From positions 1,118,257 to 1,182,256 of the forward strand of contig NZ_KI912183.1 of the NCBI RefSeq assembly GCF_000189755.2: 64,000 nucleotides of DNA, read 5' to 3'. The stretch is from Desulfotomaculum nigrificans DSM 574. GTDB taxonomy: Bacteria; Bacillota; Desulfotomaculia; Desulfotomaculales; Desulfotomaculaceae. The position numbers and the translations under genes were made by a program. Numbering within the stretch: the stretch's first letter is position 1; each line of letters begins with the position of its first letter. A model generated the notes under the pieces. It had not been told where the DNA came from, made no database searches, and saw only the letters and a list, made by a program, of their open reading frames with translations. This document shows positions 35,138-44,330 of this stretch, piece after piece.

Positions 35138-36346
35138 ATGGAGGTAAATCAGGAGGCCCGCATCAAACGGGACTTTTTTCTTTTTATGCTGGCCGGGGTT
35201 TTCATGGGGTTATATTCCGGTCTCTACGACCCTTCATTTAATAACTATTTGAATGACACGTTTCATATCAGTGAGGTAGCCCGGGGCGGTCTGGAGTTTC
35301 CCCGAGAAATGCCCGGTTTTTTGGTTGTATTTACCACCGGGTTGTTAATTTTTTTGCCGGATGTGCGGATTGCCCTGGTGGCCGGCTTGGTCTTGTCCCT
35401 GGGATTGTTCGGGCAGGGGTTATTGTCGCCCACTTTTAGCTGGGTGGTCATTTGGATGATTACCTGGAGTATCGGCAGTCACCTATATATGCCGTTGGAA
35501 TCCAGTATCGGAGTGAGCCTGTCCAAACCAGCAGAAGTGGGTAAACGATTGGGCCAATTGGGGGCAGTAAAAACTGCTGCCTCGGTACTGGGCTTTCTTT
35601 TAGTGTGGGTTGGTTTTCGTTATTTACATATGACTTACAAGTTGATCTTTACCCTGGCTGGTCTAAGTGTGCTGGCAGCATGTGTATGTTTGTTGATGAT
35701 GCAACCACGTAAAAGTACGGTAAAGCGGCAAAGATTCCTTTTTAAGCGTAAGTACTTACTTTTTTACTGGCTGAATGTTCTATTTGGGGCCCGCAAGCAG
35801 GTATTTCTCACCTTCGGCCCCTGGGTATTGATTAAAATTTTTCATCAACCGGCTACCACCTTTGCGTTGCTTGGTATAGTGGGCACCATTGCCGGTATTG
35901 CCTTCCGGGCTTTATTAGGCAAAGCCATTGATAAGTTTGGCGAACGTACCGTCATCACCTGGGAGTCCGGCATGCTGGTTATTGTTTGTCTTTGTTATGG
36001 CTTTGCCCGGGACATTGGTGCGGGTAGTTTAGCCATTTGGTTGGTGTTTGGCAGTTACATTGCCGACCAACTGTTATTTGCCTGTAATATGGCCCGGGCC
36101 ACCTATTTAAATAAAATCGTGGACTCACCCGATGATATGACTCCCACCCTGTCCATGGGCGTTACCATTGACCACCTGGTATCCATGACAGTTCCTTTCT
36201 TTGGCGGCTTGGTTTGGGCCAAGTTTGGTTTTCAATATGTGTTCCTGCTGGCTGCGGCCATTGCCCTGCTAAACCTATTAGCTGCCCTGCGGATTAACGT
36301 ACATAAAGTTGCGGCAGCTACCGTCCAATCCTCCACCGGGGCGTAA
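35138..36346 (+). CDS. MFS transporter
   Basis: 402 residues with about twelve hydrophobic segments and a central cytoplasmic loop (QPRKSTVKRQRFLFKRK). The N-terminus reads FFLFMLAGVFMGLYSGLYDPSFNNYL. GTIAGIAFRALLGKAIDKFGER is an MFS motif-A-like loop between TM8 and TM9. The substrate is unknown. Start ATG has TAAGGAGG at 7 nt. Its stop directly abuts that of the convergent pseudouridine synthase gene. Confidence 0.88.
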   Translation: MEVNQEARIKRDFFLFMLAGVFMGLYSGLYDPSFNNYLNDTFHISEVARGGLEFPREMPGFLVVFTTGLLIFLPDVRIALVAGLVLSLGLFGQGLLSPTFSWVVIWMITWSIGSHLYMPLESSIGVSLSKPAEVGKRLGQLGAVKTAASVLGFLLVWVGFRYLHMTYKLIFTLAGLSVLAACVCLLMMQPRKSTVKRQRFLFKRKYLLFYWLNVLFGARKQVFLTFGPWVLIKIFHQPATTFALLGIVGTIAGIAFRALLGKAIDKFGERTVITWESGMLVIVCLCYGFARDIGAGSLAIWLVFGSYIADQLLFACNMARATYLNKIVDSPDDMTPTLSMGVTIDHLVSMTVPFFGGLVWAKFGFQYVFLLAAAIALLNLLAALRINVHKVAAATVQSSTGA

Positions 36347-37234
36347 CTATGGCGACGGATTTAACAAAGCTTTCATATCCCCCGGCAGGGGACAGGCTAA
36401 TTTGATTAATTGGCCGGTAACCGGGTGGCTAAAGGCCAGGTAAGCACAATGCAGAGCCTGGCGTTTAATCAGGGAAAGGTCCCCGCCATAAAGGTCATCC
36501 CCCAACAGGGGGTGACCGATGTGAGACATATGTACTCTCACCTGGTGGGTACGACCGGTGACTAGTTCCACCCTTACCAGACTACCCCAGGATAGCTGCC
36601 GCAACACCCGGTAATGAGTGATAGCTGGTTTCCCGGCCGGAGTAACCACACGTTTAATTAGACTACCTGCCTCCCGATCGATGGGCGCCGTAATGGTGCC
36701 CTTTTGCTTAGCTAATTTCCCCGTCACCATGGCCAGGTAACGGCGGCACATTAGCCCTTGATTGATCTGAGACTGCAGCTGCTGGTGGACATAGGAATTT
36801 CTGGCCACCAGCACCAGACCAGAGGTATCCCGGTCAATCCGGTGCACCGGTCTAAAACGGGCCGGCGACCCCTGCTGCAGCCAGTAATATAAGACCCCGT
36901 TGGCCAAAGTTCCGGTGGGTTCAGTGGTTAAAGGATGCACCAACATACCCGGCGGTTTATGCACGGCCATAATATCCTGGTCTTCGTAAATAATAGATAA
37001 ATCCATGGGTTCAGGCACAATGGAACTGACTTCCTGTTGCATAGAAATTTCTAATATGGCCCCCGGAGCTACCCTGACATTACTGTTAACCGGTTGGCCG
37101 TCAAGCAAGACGGCCCGCCGCTGCTTGGCCCGGCGCAGTAAACTACGGGAAACACCCAGTCCCTGCCGCAATACTCTTTCCACTGTCCACCCGGCCTGAT
37201 CCTGGCAAACCGTTGTTTTGATCCTCACTGACAT
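36347..37234 (-). CDS. RluA-family pseudouridine synthase with S4 domain
   Basis: 295 residues. An S4 RNA-binding domain (TVERVLRQGLGVSRSLLRRAKQRRAVLLDGQPVNSN) precedes the catalytic domain, whose Asp is in HRIDRDTSGLVLVARN. KPPGMLVHP and TGRTHQVRVHMSHIGHPLLGDDLYGG are also conserved. It isomerises uridines in rRNA or tRNA; whether it is RluD-like or another member cannot be told. No intergenic space separates it from the convergent gene. Confidence 0.92.
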   Translation of the reverse strand: MSVRIKTTVCQDQAGWTVERVLRQGLGVSRSLLRRAKQRRAVLLDGQPVNSNVRVAPGAILEISMQQEVSSIVPEPMDLSIIYEDQDIMAVHKPPGMLVHPLTTEPTGTLANGVLYYWLQQGSPARFRPVHRIDRDTSGLVLVARNSYVHQQLQSQINQGLMCRRYLAMVTGKLAKQKGTITAPIDREAGSLIKRVVTPAGKPAITHYRVLRQLSWGSLVRVELVTGRTHQVRVHMSHIGHPLLGDDLYGGDLSLIKRQALHCAYLAFSHPVTGQLIKLACPLPGDMKALLNPSP

Positions 37235-37435
37235 CTCACCCAGCTAAATTTGGTAAATATGATTTGTTGTTACTCAGGTAAACCCGCAGCTGTTCCTGAA
37301 TAGATAAAATAACAGCAGTAAATAAGACCTTATTTAAAATCAAATTATTACCATCTTTATTAAGGAGGATTTATGGTACTCCAGGTCTAATTTATATCGT
37401 TTAAGTATCATAATTTTATTAAAGGGGGGACCACC

Positions 37436-37978
37436 GTGTTAGCCAATACTCTGGCCGAAAAAAGGGAGTTACTAGTCTGGTTTCTCAGAACCAATCGACT
37501 AAAAAAACCTGAAGCAGCCCGGGTCCTGGAATTTATTAAAAACAACAAAGACATACTGGCTCGGGTAAAGTTTACCAGCAAACTTGCTGATAAAAAGGAT
37601 ACCCTGCTTGTTTCCGCGGTGTACACCAACACTTTCCCCTTTGAATTCCGGTTAAATAATGTTCATTATGGTACGGTTGATGAGGTTATTCATCAACTAA
37701 AAACAAACCCACCTAAAGTTTTATATGTTTGGCTTTCCTATGTCAGCCCGCCCAGTTGTAAATTATGTAACCGTTCCGTCAGAAGACCAGTGCGGAATAG
37801 AATTAGTCCTGCTTCGGCGGCTCACCGCATGCTGGTGGATGCCGTACGGGCTGTAAATCAGCGGGAATGGCAGCGTAAACATTTGTTACAAGAAATTGAT
37901 AAAGCTCTGGATAACAGGGATATACAAGAGTTTAACCGTTTAACTGAAGAATTAAAAAAGCTTTCCTGTGAGCATTAA
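37436..37978 (+). CDS. YpiB (UPF0302)-like protein with IDEAL domain
   Basis: 180 residues. The N-terminus (EKRELLVWFLRTNRLKKPEAARVLEFIKNNKDILARVKF) follows the UPF0302 pattern of Bacillus YpiB, and the last 35 residues (LLQEIDKALDNRDIQEFNRLTEEL) look like an IDEAL domain. In Listeria the homologue ReoY affects ClpCP-dependent degradation of MurA; such a role here is inference. A CKLC motif near residue 108 is an addition I cannot place. Start GTG has AAAGGGGGG upstream. Confidence 0.65.
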   Translation: MLANTLAEKRELLVWFLRTNRLKKPEAARVLEFIKNNKDILARVKFTSKLADKKDTLLVSAVYTNTFPFEFRLNNVHYGTVDEVIHQLKTNPPKVLYVWLSYVSPPSCKLCNRSVRRPVRNRISPASAAHRMLVDAVRAVNQREWQRKHLLQEIDKALDNRDIQEFNRLTEELKKLSCEH

Positions 37979-37993
37979 ATTTTTAATACCATG

Positions 37994-38026
37994 ACCTCCG
38001 GAATAATTATCCGGGGGTTATATTTT
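37994..38026 (+). terminator. Terminator after the YpiB-like gene
   Basis: ACCTCCGGA and TCCGGGGGT form a 9-bp stem (one G-T pair) followed by TATATTTTA. Confidence 0.65.
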
Positions 38027-38139
38027 AGCAATTTTTACATTGGCCCCACAAGTAGCAGGTAACCTTCATCCAGATATAGAATTTTGTGATTACATAAAGA
38101 GAAATTTTACTCTGTATAATTATGGGAGGAGTTTATTGG

Positions 38140-40155
38140 ATGCCAAAAATAAGAACCGCTTGCCCAATGGACTGCTATAGCCATTGTGGATTGGTGGCAC
38201 AAGTTGAGGACGGTAAAATTATTCAAATAGACGGTGATGTAAACCATCCATTAAATAAAGGATTAATTTGCCAAAAGGGCCGGGTCAAACACCTGCAGCG
38301 GATCTACAGCCCGCAGCGCATAACCACCCCGCTACGTAAAACCTCTGCCGGTTGGCAATCCATTTCCTGGTCCGCAGCCTATGATATTATCGCCGAAAAA
38401 CTAACCCCACTGGTTAAGTTATATGGCCCAACAACTATTCTGCACCATGATAACTGTGGTTCCGAAGGCATTCTGAAAAGCCTGTCCCGCCGCTTTTTCA
38501 GCGCCCTGGGCGGATGCACCCGGCCCCAGGGCAGTATTTGCTGGGGTAGTGGCTACCAGGCCCAAGTTTATGATTTTGGTCGGTTACAATTACACAGCTG
38601 GGAAGATGTTTTAAACTCCCGGCTGATAATTTTATGGGGCCGTGATCCTGCCAGCACTAATATTCACATGCTGTCTTTACTGCAGCAGGCTAAAAAGCAA
38701 GGAGCCAAAATTATTGTGATTAATCCGGTGGAGGTGGCCAGCTGCCGCCTGGCCGACTGGCATATTGCTCCCCGGCCCGGCAGTGACGGCGCCCTGGCCC
38801 TGGCGGTGGCCAACGAGATAATCAAAAACGATTGGATTAACCAGGATTATATTGATAAGCACGTTTTGGGCTACCCGGCCTATCGGGAGTTGGTGGCCCA
38901 ATACCCGGCGGAAAAGGTGTCAGCCATTACCGGGATACCGGTGGAACAAATTTGCACCCTGGCCCGGGAATATGGTACAACTTCTCCCGCCAGCATTTTC
39001 TTTGGTTATGGACTGCAGCGTTACACCAACGGCGGACAGACTGTCCGGGCCATTGATGCTTTGGCCGCCATAACCGGCAATATCGGCATCCCCGGCGGCG
39101 GTGCCAATTACGCCGGTGGTCACTGGAAGGGTATGCTGGCGGACATCACCGGCAGCGAATTATCGCCAGAGGTGCGCAGACTACCCTGGCCTACCCTGGC
39201 TGAGGCCATGTTAAAGGCCAATGATCCCCCCATTAAGGCCATTTTTGTTACCCGTTCCAATCCCTTGACCCAGTTACCTGATACCAGCAGGGTAAAAGAA
39301 GCTTTTAGTCAATCAGAACTTACGGTGGTGGTGGACTTTTTCCTCAATGATACCGCCCAAATGGCAGACCTGGTGTTACCCTGTACCACCTTTTTGGAAG
39401 GGGAGGATGTGCTTTATTCTTCCTGGAATCATTACATGACCTACCAGCACCAGGTGGTGTCCCCGGTGGGACAGTGCCGGTCGGATCACCACATTTTTGC
39501 CGGTTTGGCCCAGCATATGGGGCTACCGGGTTTTCCTAATCTTAGCGACAGCCAGTGGTTGGAGCAGGCCCTGGCTCCCCTGGCCCAGTACGGTATCACC
39601 CTGGATAAATTAAAAGAAGGGCCTGTCCGACACCCGCTGGCCCCGGATGTGCCGTGGCATGATGGTAATTTTGCCACCCCCAGCGGTAAATTTGAACTAT
39701 ATTCACAACTGGCCGAGGCAGACGGCGTTAACCCCCTGCCTGATTATGTAGAACCTGCCGAGAGTCCCCTACGGAACCCCGGCTTAGCACAAAATTACCC
39801 GCTGCATTTAATCACCGTTCACCACCCTGACTATTTGCATTCCCAATTCTGGAACCTGTCCGATGCAGGTCAAAGCAGGCAACCGGTTTACCTGCACCCG
39901 GACACCGCGGCGGTATACGGTATCGAGGATAATGCACCTGTGATTGTGGCCACCAGCCGGGGCCAAATCACCTGCCAGGCTAAGCTTAGCCCTAAGGTAC
40001 GGCCGGATACAGCATTACTTTATGAAGGTCATTGGCTGAGCCACGGCAACGGGGTTAATTTGTTAACCGGGCAATATCGCCCGGATATGGGGCTGGGTAC
40101 CCCGTACTATGACTGTCTGTGCCGGGTTACCCCTAAGGCTGGCCTAAAAAAATAA
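38140..40155 (+). CDS. Molybdopterin (Mo/W-bisPGD) oxidoreductase
   Basis: 671 residues from ATG 38140, with GGGAGGAG at 8 nt; an upstream in-frame ATG at 38122 has no site. The [4Fe-4S] motif is CPMDCYSHC with a fourth Cys in LICQKG. WGRDPASTNIHM, GSDGALALAVAN and the C-terminal HPDTAAVYGIEDNAPVIV dinucleotide domain mark the DMSO-reductase superfamily. The metal-ligand region probably lies near GSICWGSGYQAQ. No twin-arginine signal is visible, so it should be cytoplasmic. No electron-transfer subunit adjoins it; substrate unknown. Confidence 0.88.
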   Translation: MPKIRTACPMDCYSHCGLVAQVEDGKIIQIDGDVNHPLNKGLICQKGRVKHLQRIYSPQRITTPLRKTSAGWQSISWSAAYDIIAEKLTPLVKLYGPTTILHHDNCGSEGILKSLSRRFFSALGGCTRPQGSICWGSGYQAQVYDFGRLQLHSWEDVLNSRLIILWGRDPASTNIHMLSLLQQAKKQGAKIIVINPVEVASCRLADWHIAPRPGSDGALALAVANEIIKNDWINQDYIDKHVLGYPAYRELVAQYPAEKVSAITGIPVEQICTLAREYGTTSPASIFFGYGLQRYTNGGQTVRAIDALAAITGNIGIPGGGANYAGGHWKGMLADITGSELSPEVRRLPWPTLAEAMLKANDPPIKAIFVTRSNPLTQLPDTSRVKEAFSQSELTVVVDFFLNDTAQMADLVLPCTTFLEGEDVLYSSWNHYMTYQHQVVSPVGQCRSDHHIFAGLAQHMGLPGFPNLSDSQWLEQALAPLAQYGITLDKLKEGPVRHPLAPDVPWHDGNFATPSGKFELYSQLAEADGVNPLPDYVEPAESPLRNPGLAQNYPLHLITVHHPDYLHSQFWNLSDAGQSRQPVYLHPDTAAVYGIEDNAPVIVATSRGQITCQAKLSPKVRPDTALLYEGHWLSHGNGVNLLTGQYRPDMGLGTPYYDCLCRVTPKAGLKK

Positions 40156-40179
40156 TTTTATGTTATAGAAACCTTGATT

Positions 40180-40397
40180 ATGCCACTGATGCCTCTGGCC
40201 ATATACACCTTTATGACCATTACCCCGGCCCTGGACTCTGGCCTGTGAGGAAGTTTGGAATAGGGGGTATCATCGCGTTAGCGGGCATATTCACTTCACC
40301 AACGGCAGGTTTTGTTATCCTTATGACCGGTATCTTTGTTCCTTTAGTCTTGACCATCGCTTACTCTTATCTTTTATATGCCAGGACAGCGAAGTAA
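40180..40397 (+). pseudogene. Possible remnant of a membrane protein gene
   Basis: Two hydrophobic stretches in different frames overlap at 40245-40248: MPLMPLAIYTFMTITPAL from 40180, then a 51-codon frame from GTG 40245 with two predicted membrane helices (GIFTSPTAGFVIL, VPLVLTIAYSYLLY). Neither start has a clear ribosome binding site. It could be a decayed gene; a distant likeness to the last helices of CydB is too weak to name it. Confidence 0.35.
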
Positions 40398-40423
40398 GTT
40401 TTAGTCCTTTGGCCATAAAGAAA

Positions 40424-40457
40424 GACAGTCGCCTCGTCAGGGACTGCCTTTTTTTCT
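40424..40457. terminator. Terminator between convergent genes
   Basis: CAGTC and GACTG flank an 11-base loop and are followed on the plus strand by CCTTTTTTTC. Confidence 0.65.
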
Positions 40458-41356
40458 TATGATTCAGGTTTTGATTTTTCCTTTTCAATTCTGTCTAAAA
40501 TTCTAAGCAAATCGTCACGGTCAAAACGATATTGTTCAGAGCAAAAATGGCAATTAATTTCCGCCTGCCCCTGCTCTTCCAGCATGGCCGTAACCTCATC
40601 TTTACCTATGCCCACCAGCAAGTCTTCCAATCGTTGCCGGGAACAGGAGCAATTAAAACTAACCGGCTTCTTTTCTAATATTTTTACCTCAATGCCCCGG
40701 GTTACCCGGTCAATGATATTCTCCGGGGTTTCCCCATTATGGATCAGGGCACTAACCGGGGGTAATTGAGCCAAATTTTGCTCTAGTTTTTCAAGGGTGT
40801 CCTTAGGGGCCTCCGGCAATAATTGGAGCAATAATCCCCCGGCTGCCACCACCGAATTATCTGTCTCCACCAGTACACCCAGAGCCACTGCCGATGGTGT
40901 CTGTTCCGATGTGGTGAGGTAGTGGGCAATATCCTCGGCTATTTCTCCGGAAACCAAGTCAACACTACCGGTAAAGGGATCCTTTAGGCCCAAATCCCGG
41001 GTTATATGTAGTTGTCCACGCCCCACCGCTGCCCCCACCGGCAATTTGCCCGCTGGTGTGCTTGGCAGGTGTACCTGCGGTTCCTGGACATAGCCCCTTA
41101 CTTCTCCTTTGGCATTGGCGGTGACCACAATTGCTCCCAGCGGGCCATCGCCCATTATGCGAATGGTGAGTATATCCTCCCCCTTCAAATTAGCCCCCAG
41201 TAACAGCCCCGCGGTCAGGGTGCGACCTAAAGCTGCTGTAGCCACCGGCCAGCAATTATGCCGCACCCGGGCCTCCTCCACCGTGGCGGTGGTGCGGGCG
41301 GCAAATATACGAAAGCTGCCGTCAACAGACACGCCTCTAACCAAATAGTCCTGCAT
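40457..41356 (-). CDS. hslO: Redox-regulated chaperone Hsp33
   Basis: 299 residues, family length. Hsp33 is a cytosolic holdase switched on by oxidative unfolding. The N-terminal domain has VEEARVRHNCWPVATAALGRTLTAGLLLG. The C-terminal zinc switch is CSC (FNCSCSRQRLEDLL) plus CHFC (INCHFCSEQYRF), all four cysteines present. ATG 41356 lies after GGAGGACTTCCATA. Stands alone. Confidence 0.95.
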   Translation of the reverse strand: MQDYLVRGVSVDGSFRIFAARTTATVEEARVRHNCWPVATAALGRTLTAGLLLGANLKGEDILTIRIMGDGPLGAIVVTANAKGEVRGYVQEPQVHLPSTPAGKLPVGAAVGRGQLHITRDLGLKDPFTGSVDLVSGEIAEDIAHYLTTSEQTPSAVALGVLVETDNSVVAAGGLLLQLLPEAPKDTLEKLEQNLAQLPPVSALIHNGETPENIIDRVTRGIEVKILEKKPVSFNCSCSRQRLEDLLVGIGKDEVTAMLEEQGQAEINCHFCSEQYRFDRDDLLRILDRIEKEKSKPES

Positions 41357-41445
41357 TATGGAAGTCCTCCAGAATATATTTTACATGGGTTATTCTACCA
41401 ACCGGGACATGGCCTGTCAATTTTACTTGTTACAAAGTCTTTCAA

Positions 41446-41489
41446 TATTAAAAAGGCAACCCTGGCCAGCCTACAGGCTAAGGGTCGCA
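41446..41489 (-). terminator. Terminator after the small membrane protein
   Basis: On the minus strand GCGACCCT...AGCC pairs with GGCT...AGGGTTGC and is followed by CTTTTTAATATT. Confidence 0.65.
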
Positions 41490-41494
41490 CTCTT

Positions 41495-41959
41495 CTAAAT
41501 TCTGAGCCTTCTATCCGGACCAGGAGCCAGGTTAAATGTGGTGGCAAACCAAGTTAAGGCAGTGAAAGCGCCTATATCCACCAGTAAACTGGCCAGATAA
41601 TGCCAATGGATATATTCCGCCACTCCGGTCTGTATGATTAATATTTCCATAGCTAAATATAAAAGTGAACCAACCAGAATATTGATAATTTGTAAGGCTT
41701 TGCTACGGGGCAAATACTGGGTAAACAAAACCCCCATAGTAAAAATAGGCCCAAATTTATAGAAGATGGAACAACCGGCCCAGGGGATGATCACATCATA
41801 AAATTTATATAAGTTCAGCTGTTGTCCGCCCCAGTCCACCAGGGAAGCCAGGGCGATGGTAAATATACCGCCAAAGATTGTCCTCTTAAGCTGCCATACA
41901 TCTACCATCACATAAAATACAACCCAGGAAACAATGGCACTTATCACCCAGGGCATCAT
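41495..41959 (-). CDS. Small multispanning membrane protein, unknown function
   Basis: 154 residues with four or five hydrophobic segments (VISAIVSWVVFYVMVDVW, RTIFGGIFTIALASLVDW, FGPIFTMGVLFTQYL, IINILVGSLLYLAMEILI). The pattern resembles uncharacterised Firmicute membrane proteins of the CBO0543 kind; no function is known. Start ATG-ATG behind AGAGGTG. Flanked by terminators on both sides, so it is a single-gene unit. Confidence 0.7.
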   Translation of the reverse strand: MMPWVISAIVSWVVFYVMVDVWQLKRTIFGGIFTIALASLVDWGGQQLNLYKFYDVIIPWAGCSIFYKFGPIFTMGVLFTQYLPRSKALQIINILVGSLLYLAMEILIIQTGVAEYIHWHYLASLLVDIGAFTALTWFATTFNLAPGPDRRLRI

Positions 41960-42047
41960 AACACCTCTCTTTCCCTTAAAACTATTGTGGCAATTACCTA
42001 AATACCCTATTCACAATAAAAATAACAAAATATGGGTTGCTGTAACT

Positions 42048-42077
42048 AAAAGCCCTGAGCCATGGCTCAGGGCTTTT
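42048..42077. terminator. Bidirectional terminator
   Basis: AAAAGCCCTGAGC and its complement around CATG-centred bases form a near-perfect palindrome with a T run on each strand. It ends the cluster transcribed leftwards. Confidence 0.85.
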
Positions 42078-42081
42078 TACT

Positions 42082-42609
42082 TTAGTGGCAACCGCCGCCA
42101 CCATGATGATGGTGATGATGGCCACCACAACCACATTGGGTTGGCCGGGTAACCAGAGTACCAGCTGCATAGGCTTCCGCTACTTCTTGTATGGGGCCGG
42201 CGGCTCCATTAACCACTTTAATACCCATTTGTTGCAGTGCCTGTATCATGTGACCGCCGATACCGCCGCAAATGATTACCTCAATTTGCTCATTTTTCAG
42301 CATATTGGCAATACCGCCGTGGTTATGCTGAAGACCTTCGTTGGAAATAATTTGGGTGTTTTTTACTTTTCCGTTTTCCACCTCAATAACGGCAAACTCC
42401 TGGGTTGTACCAAAATGTTCATTAACGTATCCGTTTCTCACTGGCATTGCGATTTTCATAAGGAATCCTCCTTTATTGATTTCGTTGCTGCTATTATTAA
42501 TTAGTTGCAGATCTCCCCCGCAACTACATTTGGGTTCCTTGGGTATTTCTTTGAAAATCCGTAGGTATTCTACAATCTTTCCACATTTGATACATTTAAA
42601 CCTTACCAT
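42082..42609 (-). CDS. Zinc-ribbon / NifX-like (DIMCo) protein with His-rich tail
   Basis: 175 residues. Residues 1-50 form a small zinc ribbon (FKCIKCG...PKCSCGG). From residue 51 the DIMCo fold of NifX/NafY/orange proteins follows (MKIAMPVRNGYVNEHFGTTQEFAVIEV...IICGGIGGHMIQALQQMGI). The tail CGCGGHHHHHHGGGGCH should bind metal. Inside the frame, AAAGGAGG precedes an ATG at codon 51, so a shorter product starting MKIAMPV may also be made. It begins 1 bp after the upstream ATPase stop. Confidence 0.85.
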   Translation of the reverse strand: MVRFKCIKCGKIVEYLRIFKEIPKEPKCSCGGDLQLINNSSNEINKGGFLMKIAMPVRNGYVNEHFGTTQEFAVIEVENGKVKNTQIISNEGLQHNHGGIANMLKNEQIEVIICGGIGGHMIQALQQMGIKVVNGAAGPIQEVAEAYAAGTLVTRPTQCGCGGHHHHHHGGGGCH

Positions 42610-42610
42610 T

Positions 42611-43474
42611 TTAGCAAACTCCCAATAGAACGGTAACCTGATCCCAAACCTGTCTGATTGACCTCTGTGCTTCTCCCGGTTCTAAAAGGGTTGCTGGGAC
42701 CCCATTTATCACAGATTGATGCATCACCGGGTCATATGGAATTCTCCCAATCACCGGCACACCTAATTTGTTAGCAGCATCTTCAATACGCCGGCAATTT
42801 TCTTCATCCAAATCATACTTATTTATACATACAGCCGTGAGACAGCCAAAACCCGAGGCCACCCGGATAACCCTTTCCATGTCATGGATGCCTGAATGAG
42901 TTGGTTCTGTAACGATTAAGGCCATATCGGTCCCGGCCAGGGAAGAGATCACCGGACACCCAATACCCGGGGGACCGTCACTAATAATAAGCGGAATATT
43001 TCTTTCCTTAGCGATTTCCCTGGCTTTTTTACGAACCAGATTCACCAGTAACCCTGAGTTACCTTCAGCAATGCCTAACTTGGCATGGACCATGGGGCCC
43101 CATTGGGTTTCAGACAAATAGCAATACCCGGATAAGTGATCTATAAGTTGTACCGCTCCGGACGGGCATACCTGGTAACACAAGCCACAACCCTCACAGG
43201 CATACTTGTTCACCACACTGTCTTTTATGGCTGCAAACCGGCACAGTTCCTCACAGGTGCCACATTGGGAGCACAACTCCGGAGAAATTTCGGCCCTCTT
43301 GCCACCATAAAAGGGTTTCTTTTCTTTGATATCAGGGTGCAGCAGCAAATGGAGATTGGCGGCGTCCACATCACAATCACAAATGACCGAGTTCCCTGAC
43401 AAGGTGGCAAATGATCCTAGAATACTGGTTTTACCGGTTCCTCCTTTGCCACTGATTATGGTTAACTCTTTCAT
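42611..43474 (-). CDS. MinD/Mrp-type P-loop ATPase with ferredoxin insert (copy 1)
   Basis: 287 residues. Deviant Walker A SGKGGTGKTSI (about 8-18) and DGPPGIGCPVISS mark the MinD/NifH-like superfamily. Two [4Fe-4S] motifs, CSQCGTCEELC and CEGCGLCYQVCPSG, are inserted near residues 65-110. Such ferredoxin-MinD proteins are found beside NifX/ORP proteins and may insert or deliver metal clusters. Overlaps copy 2 by 4 bp. Confidence 0.9.
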   Translation of the reverse strand: MKELTIISGKGGTGKTSILGSFATLSGNSVICDCDVDAANLHLLLHPDIKEKKPFYGGKRAEISPELCSQCGTCEELCRFAAIKDSVVNKYACEGCGLCYQVCPSGAVQLIDHLSGYCYLSETQWGPMVHAKLGIAEGNSGLLVNLVRKKAREIAKERNIPLIISDGPPGIGCPVISSLAGTDMALIVTEPTHSGIHDMERVIRVASGFGCLTAVCINKYDLDEENCRRIEDAANKLGVPVIGRIPYDPVMHQSVINGVPATLLEPGEAQRSIRQVWDQVTVLLGVC

Positions 43475-44325
43475 TGTGACACCTCCCCGCTAATTTGATG
43501 GTAGAGGTTATAGAATTTGTCCCGCCATATCTTATCGCTGTCTACCAGGGGTATACCTTTGGCATAAGCCCGGGCAATCTCCGTTTGAAATGGAATACGC
43601 AGTAAAATGTTAATTCCATTTTCCGCACAAAAGCGATCAATGATCTGGTTACCTGGCATATCACGGTTAATGACAACACCGCATGGTATCTTTAGTACCC
43701 TGAGCATATCAACGGCTAATGCCAGGTCGTTTAATCCGAAGGGAGTTGGTTCGGTCACCAGCAGGCAATAATCAGTATCTGTAACAGCTGCCATAACCGG
43801 ACAAGAACTTCCGGGCGGCCCGTCAATGATGGTGATATAATCCCTTTCGGCTGTTTCCCGCACGGCCTTCACCACCGGCGGGCTGATGTGGGTGCCTAAT
43901 TTGAGTCTACCGCTAACCAACCTTAAATCTGCGGTCTGACTTACACTAACTGTGCCGACTTCTCTGGCAGCCGGCTCCAAGGCTCCGGTGGGGCAAAGGT
44001 GCCAACATCCACCGCAACTGTGACAAACGTCAGGAAAAATTACCAGCGTGCGTTTCATTAGGGCAATGGCATTAAACTGACAAACTTCAGCGCATTTTCC
44101 ACAGTACTGGCATTTTTCGTAGTTTACCTTGGGAACAGGTAAACTTACGGTACGTTCACTTACCGGTTGAGCTTTGAAAAAGATGTGAGCATTAGGCTCC
44201 TCCACATCACAATCCAACAACTGAACCGGCTTTTGCTCATACGCAAGAGACAACGCCAAACTGGTGGCCACCAGGGTCTTACCGGTGCCGCCCTTACCAC
44301 TGGCCACGGATATTATCATTTGCAC
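43471..44325 (-). CDS. MinD/Mrp-type P-loop ATPase with ferredoxin insert (copy 2)
   Basis: 284 residues, a diverged paralogue of the gene it overlaps. Walker A SGKGGTGKTLVATSL, DCDVEEPNAHIFF, two clusters (CQYCGKCAEVCQFNAI and CHSCGGCWHLCPTGAL) and DGPPGSSCPVMAAV are present. The paired copies probably form a heterodimer, as proposed for the equivalent ATPases of ORP gene sets in Desulfovibrio; that is inference. Confidence 0.9.
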   Translation of the reverse strand: MQMIISVASGKGGTGKTLVATSLALSLAYEQKPVQLLDCDVEEPNAHIFFKAQPVSERTVSLPVPKVNYEKCQYCGKCAEVCQFNAIALMKRTLVIFPDVCHSCGGCWHLCPTGALEPAAREVGTVSVSQTADLRLVSGRLKLGTHISPPVVKAVRETAERDYITIIDGPPGSSCPVMAAVTDTDYCLLVTEPTPFGLNDLALAVDMLRVLKIPCGVVINRDMPGNQIIDRFCAENGINILLRIPFQTEIARAYAKGIPLVDSDKIWRDKFYNLYHQISGEVSQ

Positions 44326-44330
44326 ACCAC

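Noticed and set aside
40245-40250. Selenocysteine at the TGA in the small hydrophobic frame
   Set aside because: The frame after TGA meets a stop within five codons and has no hairpin or redox motif.
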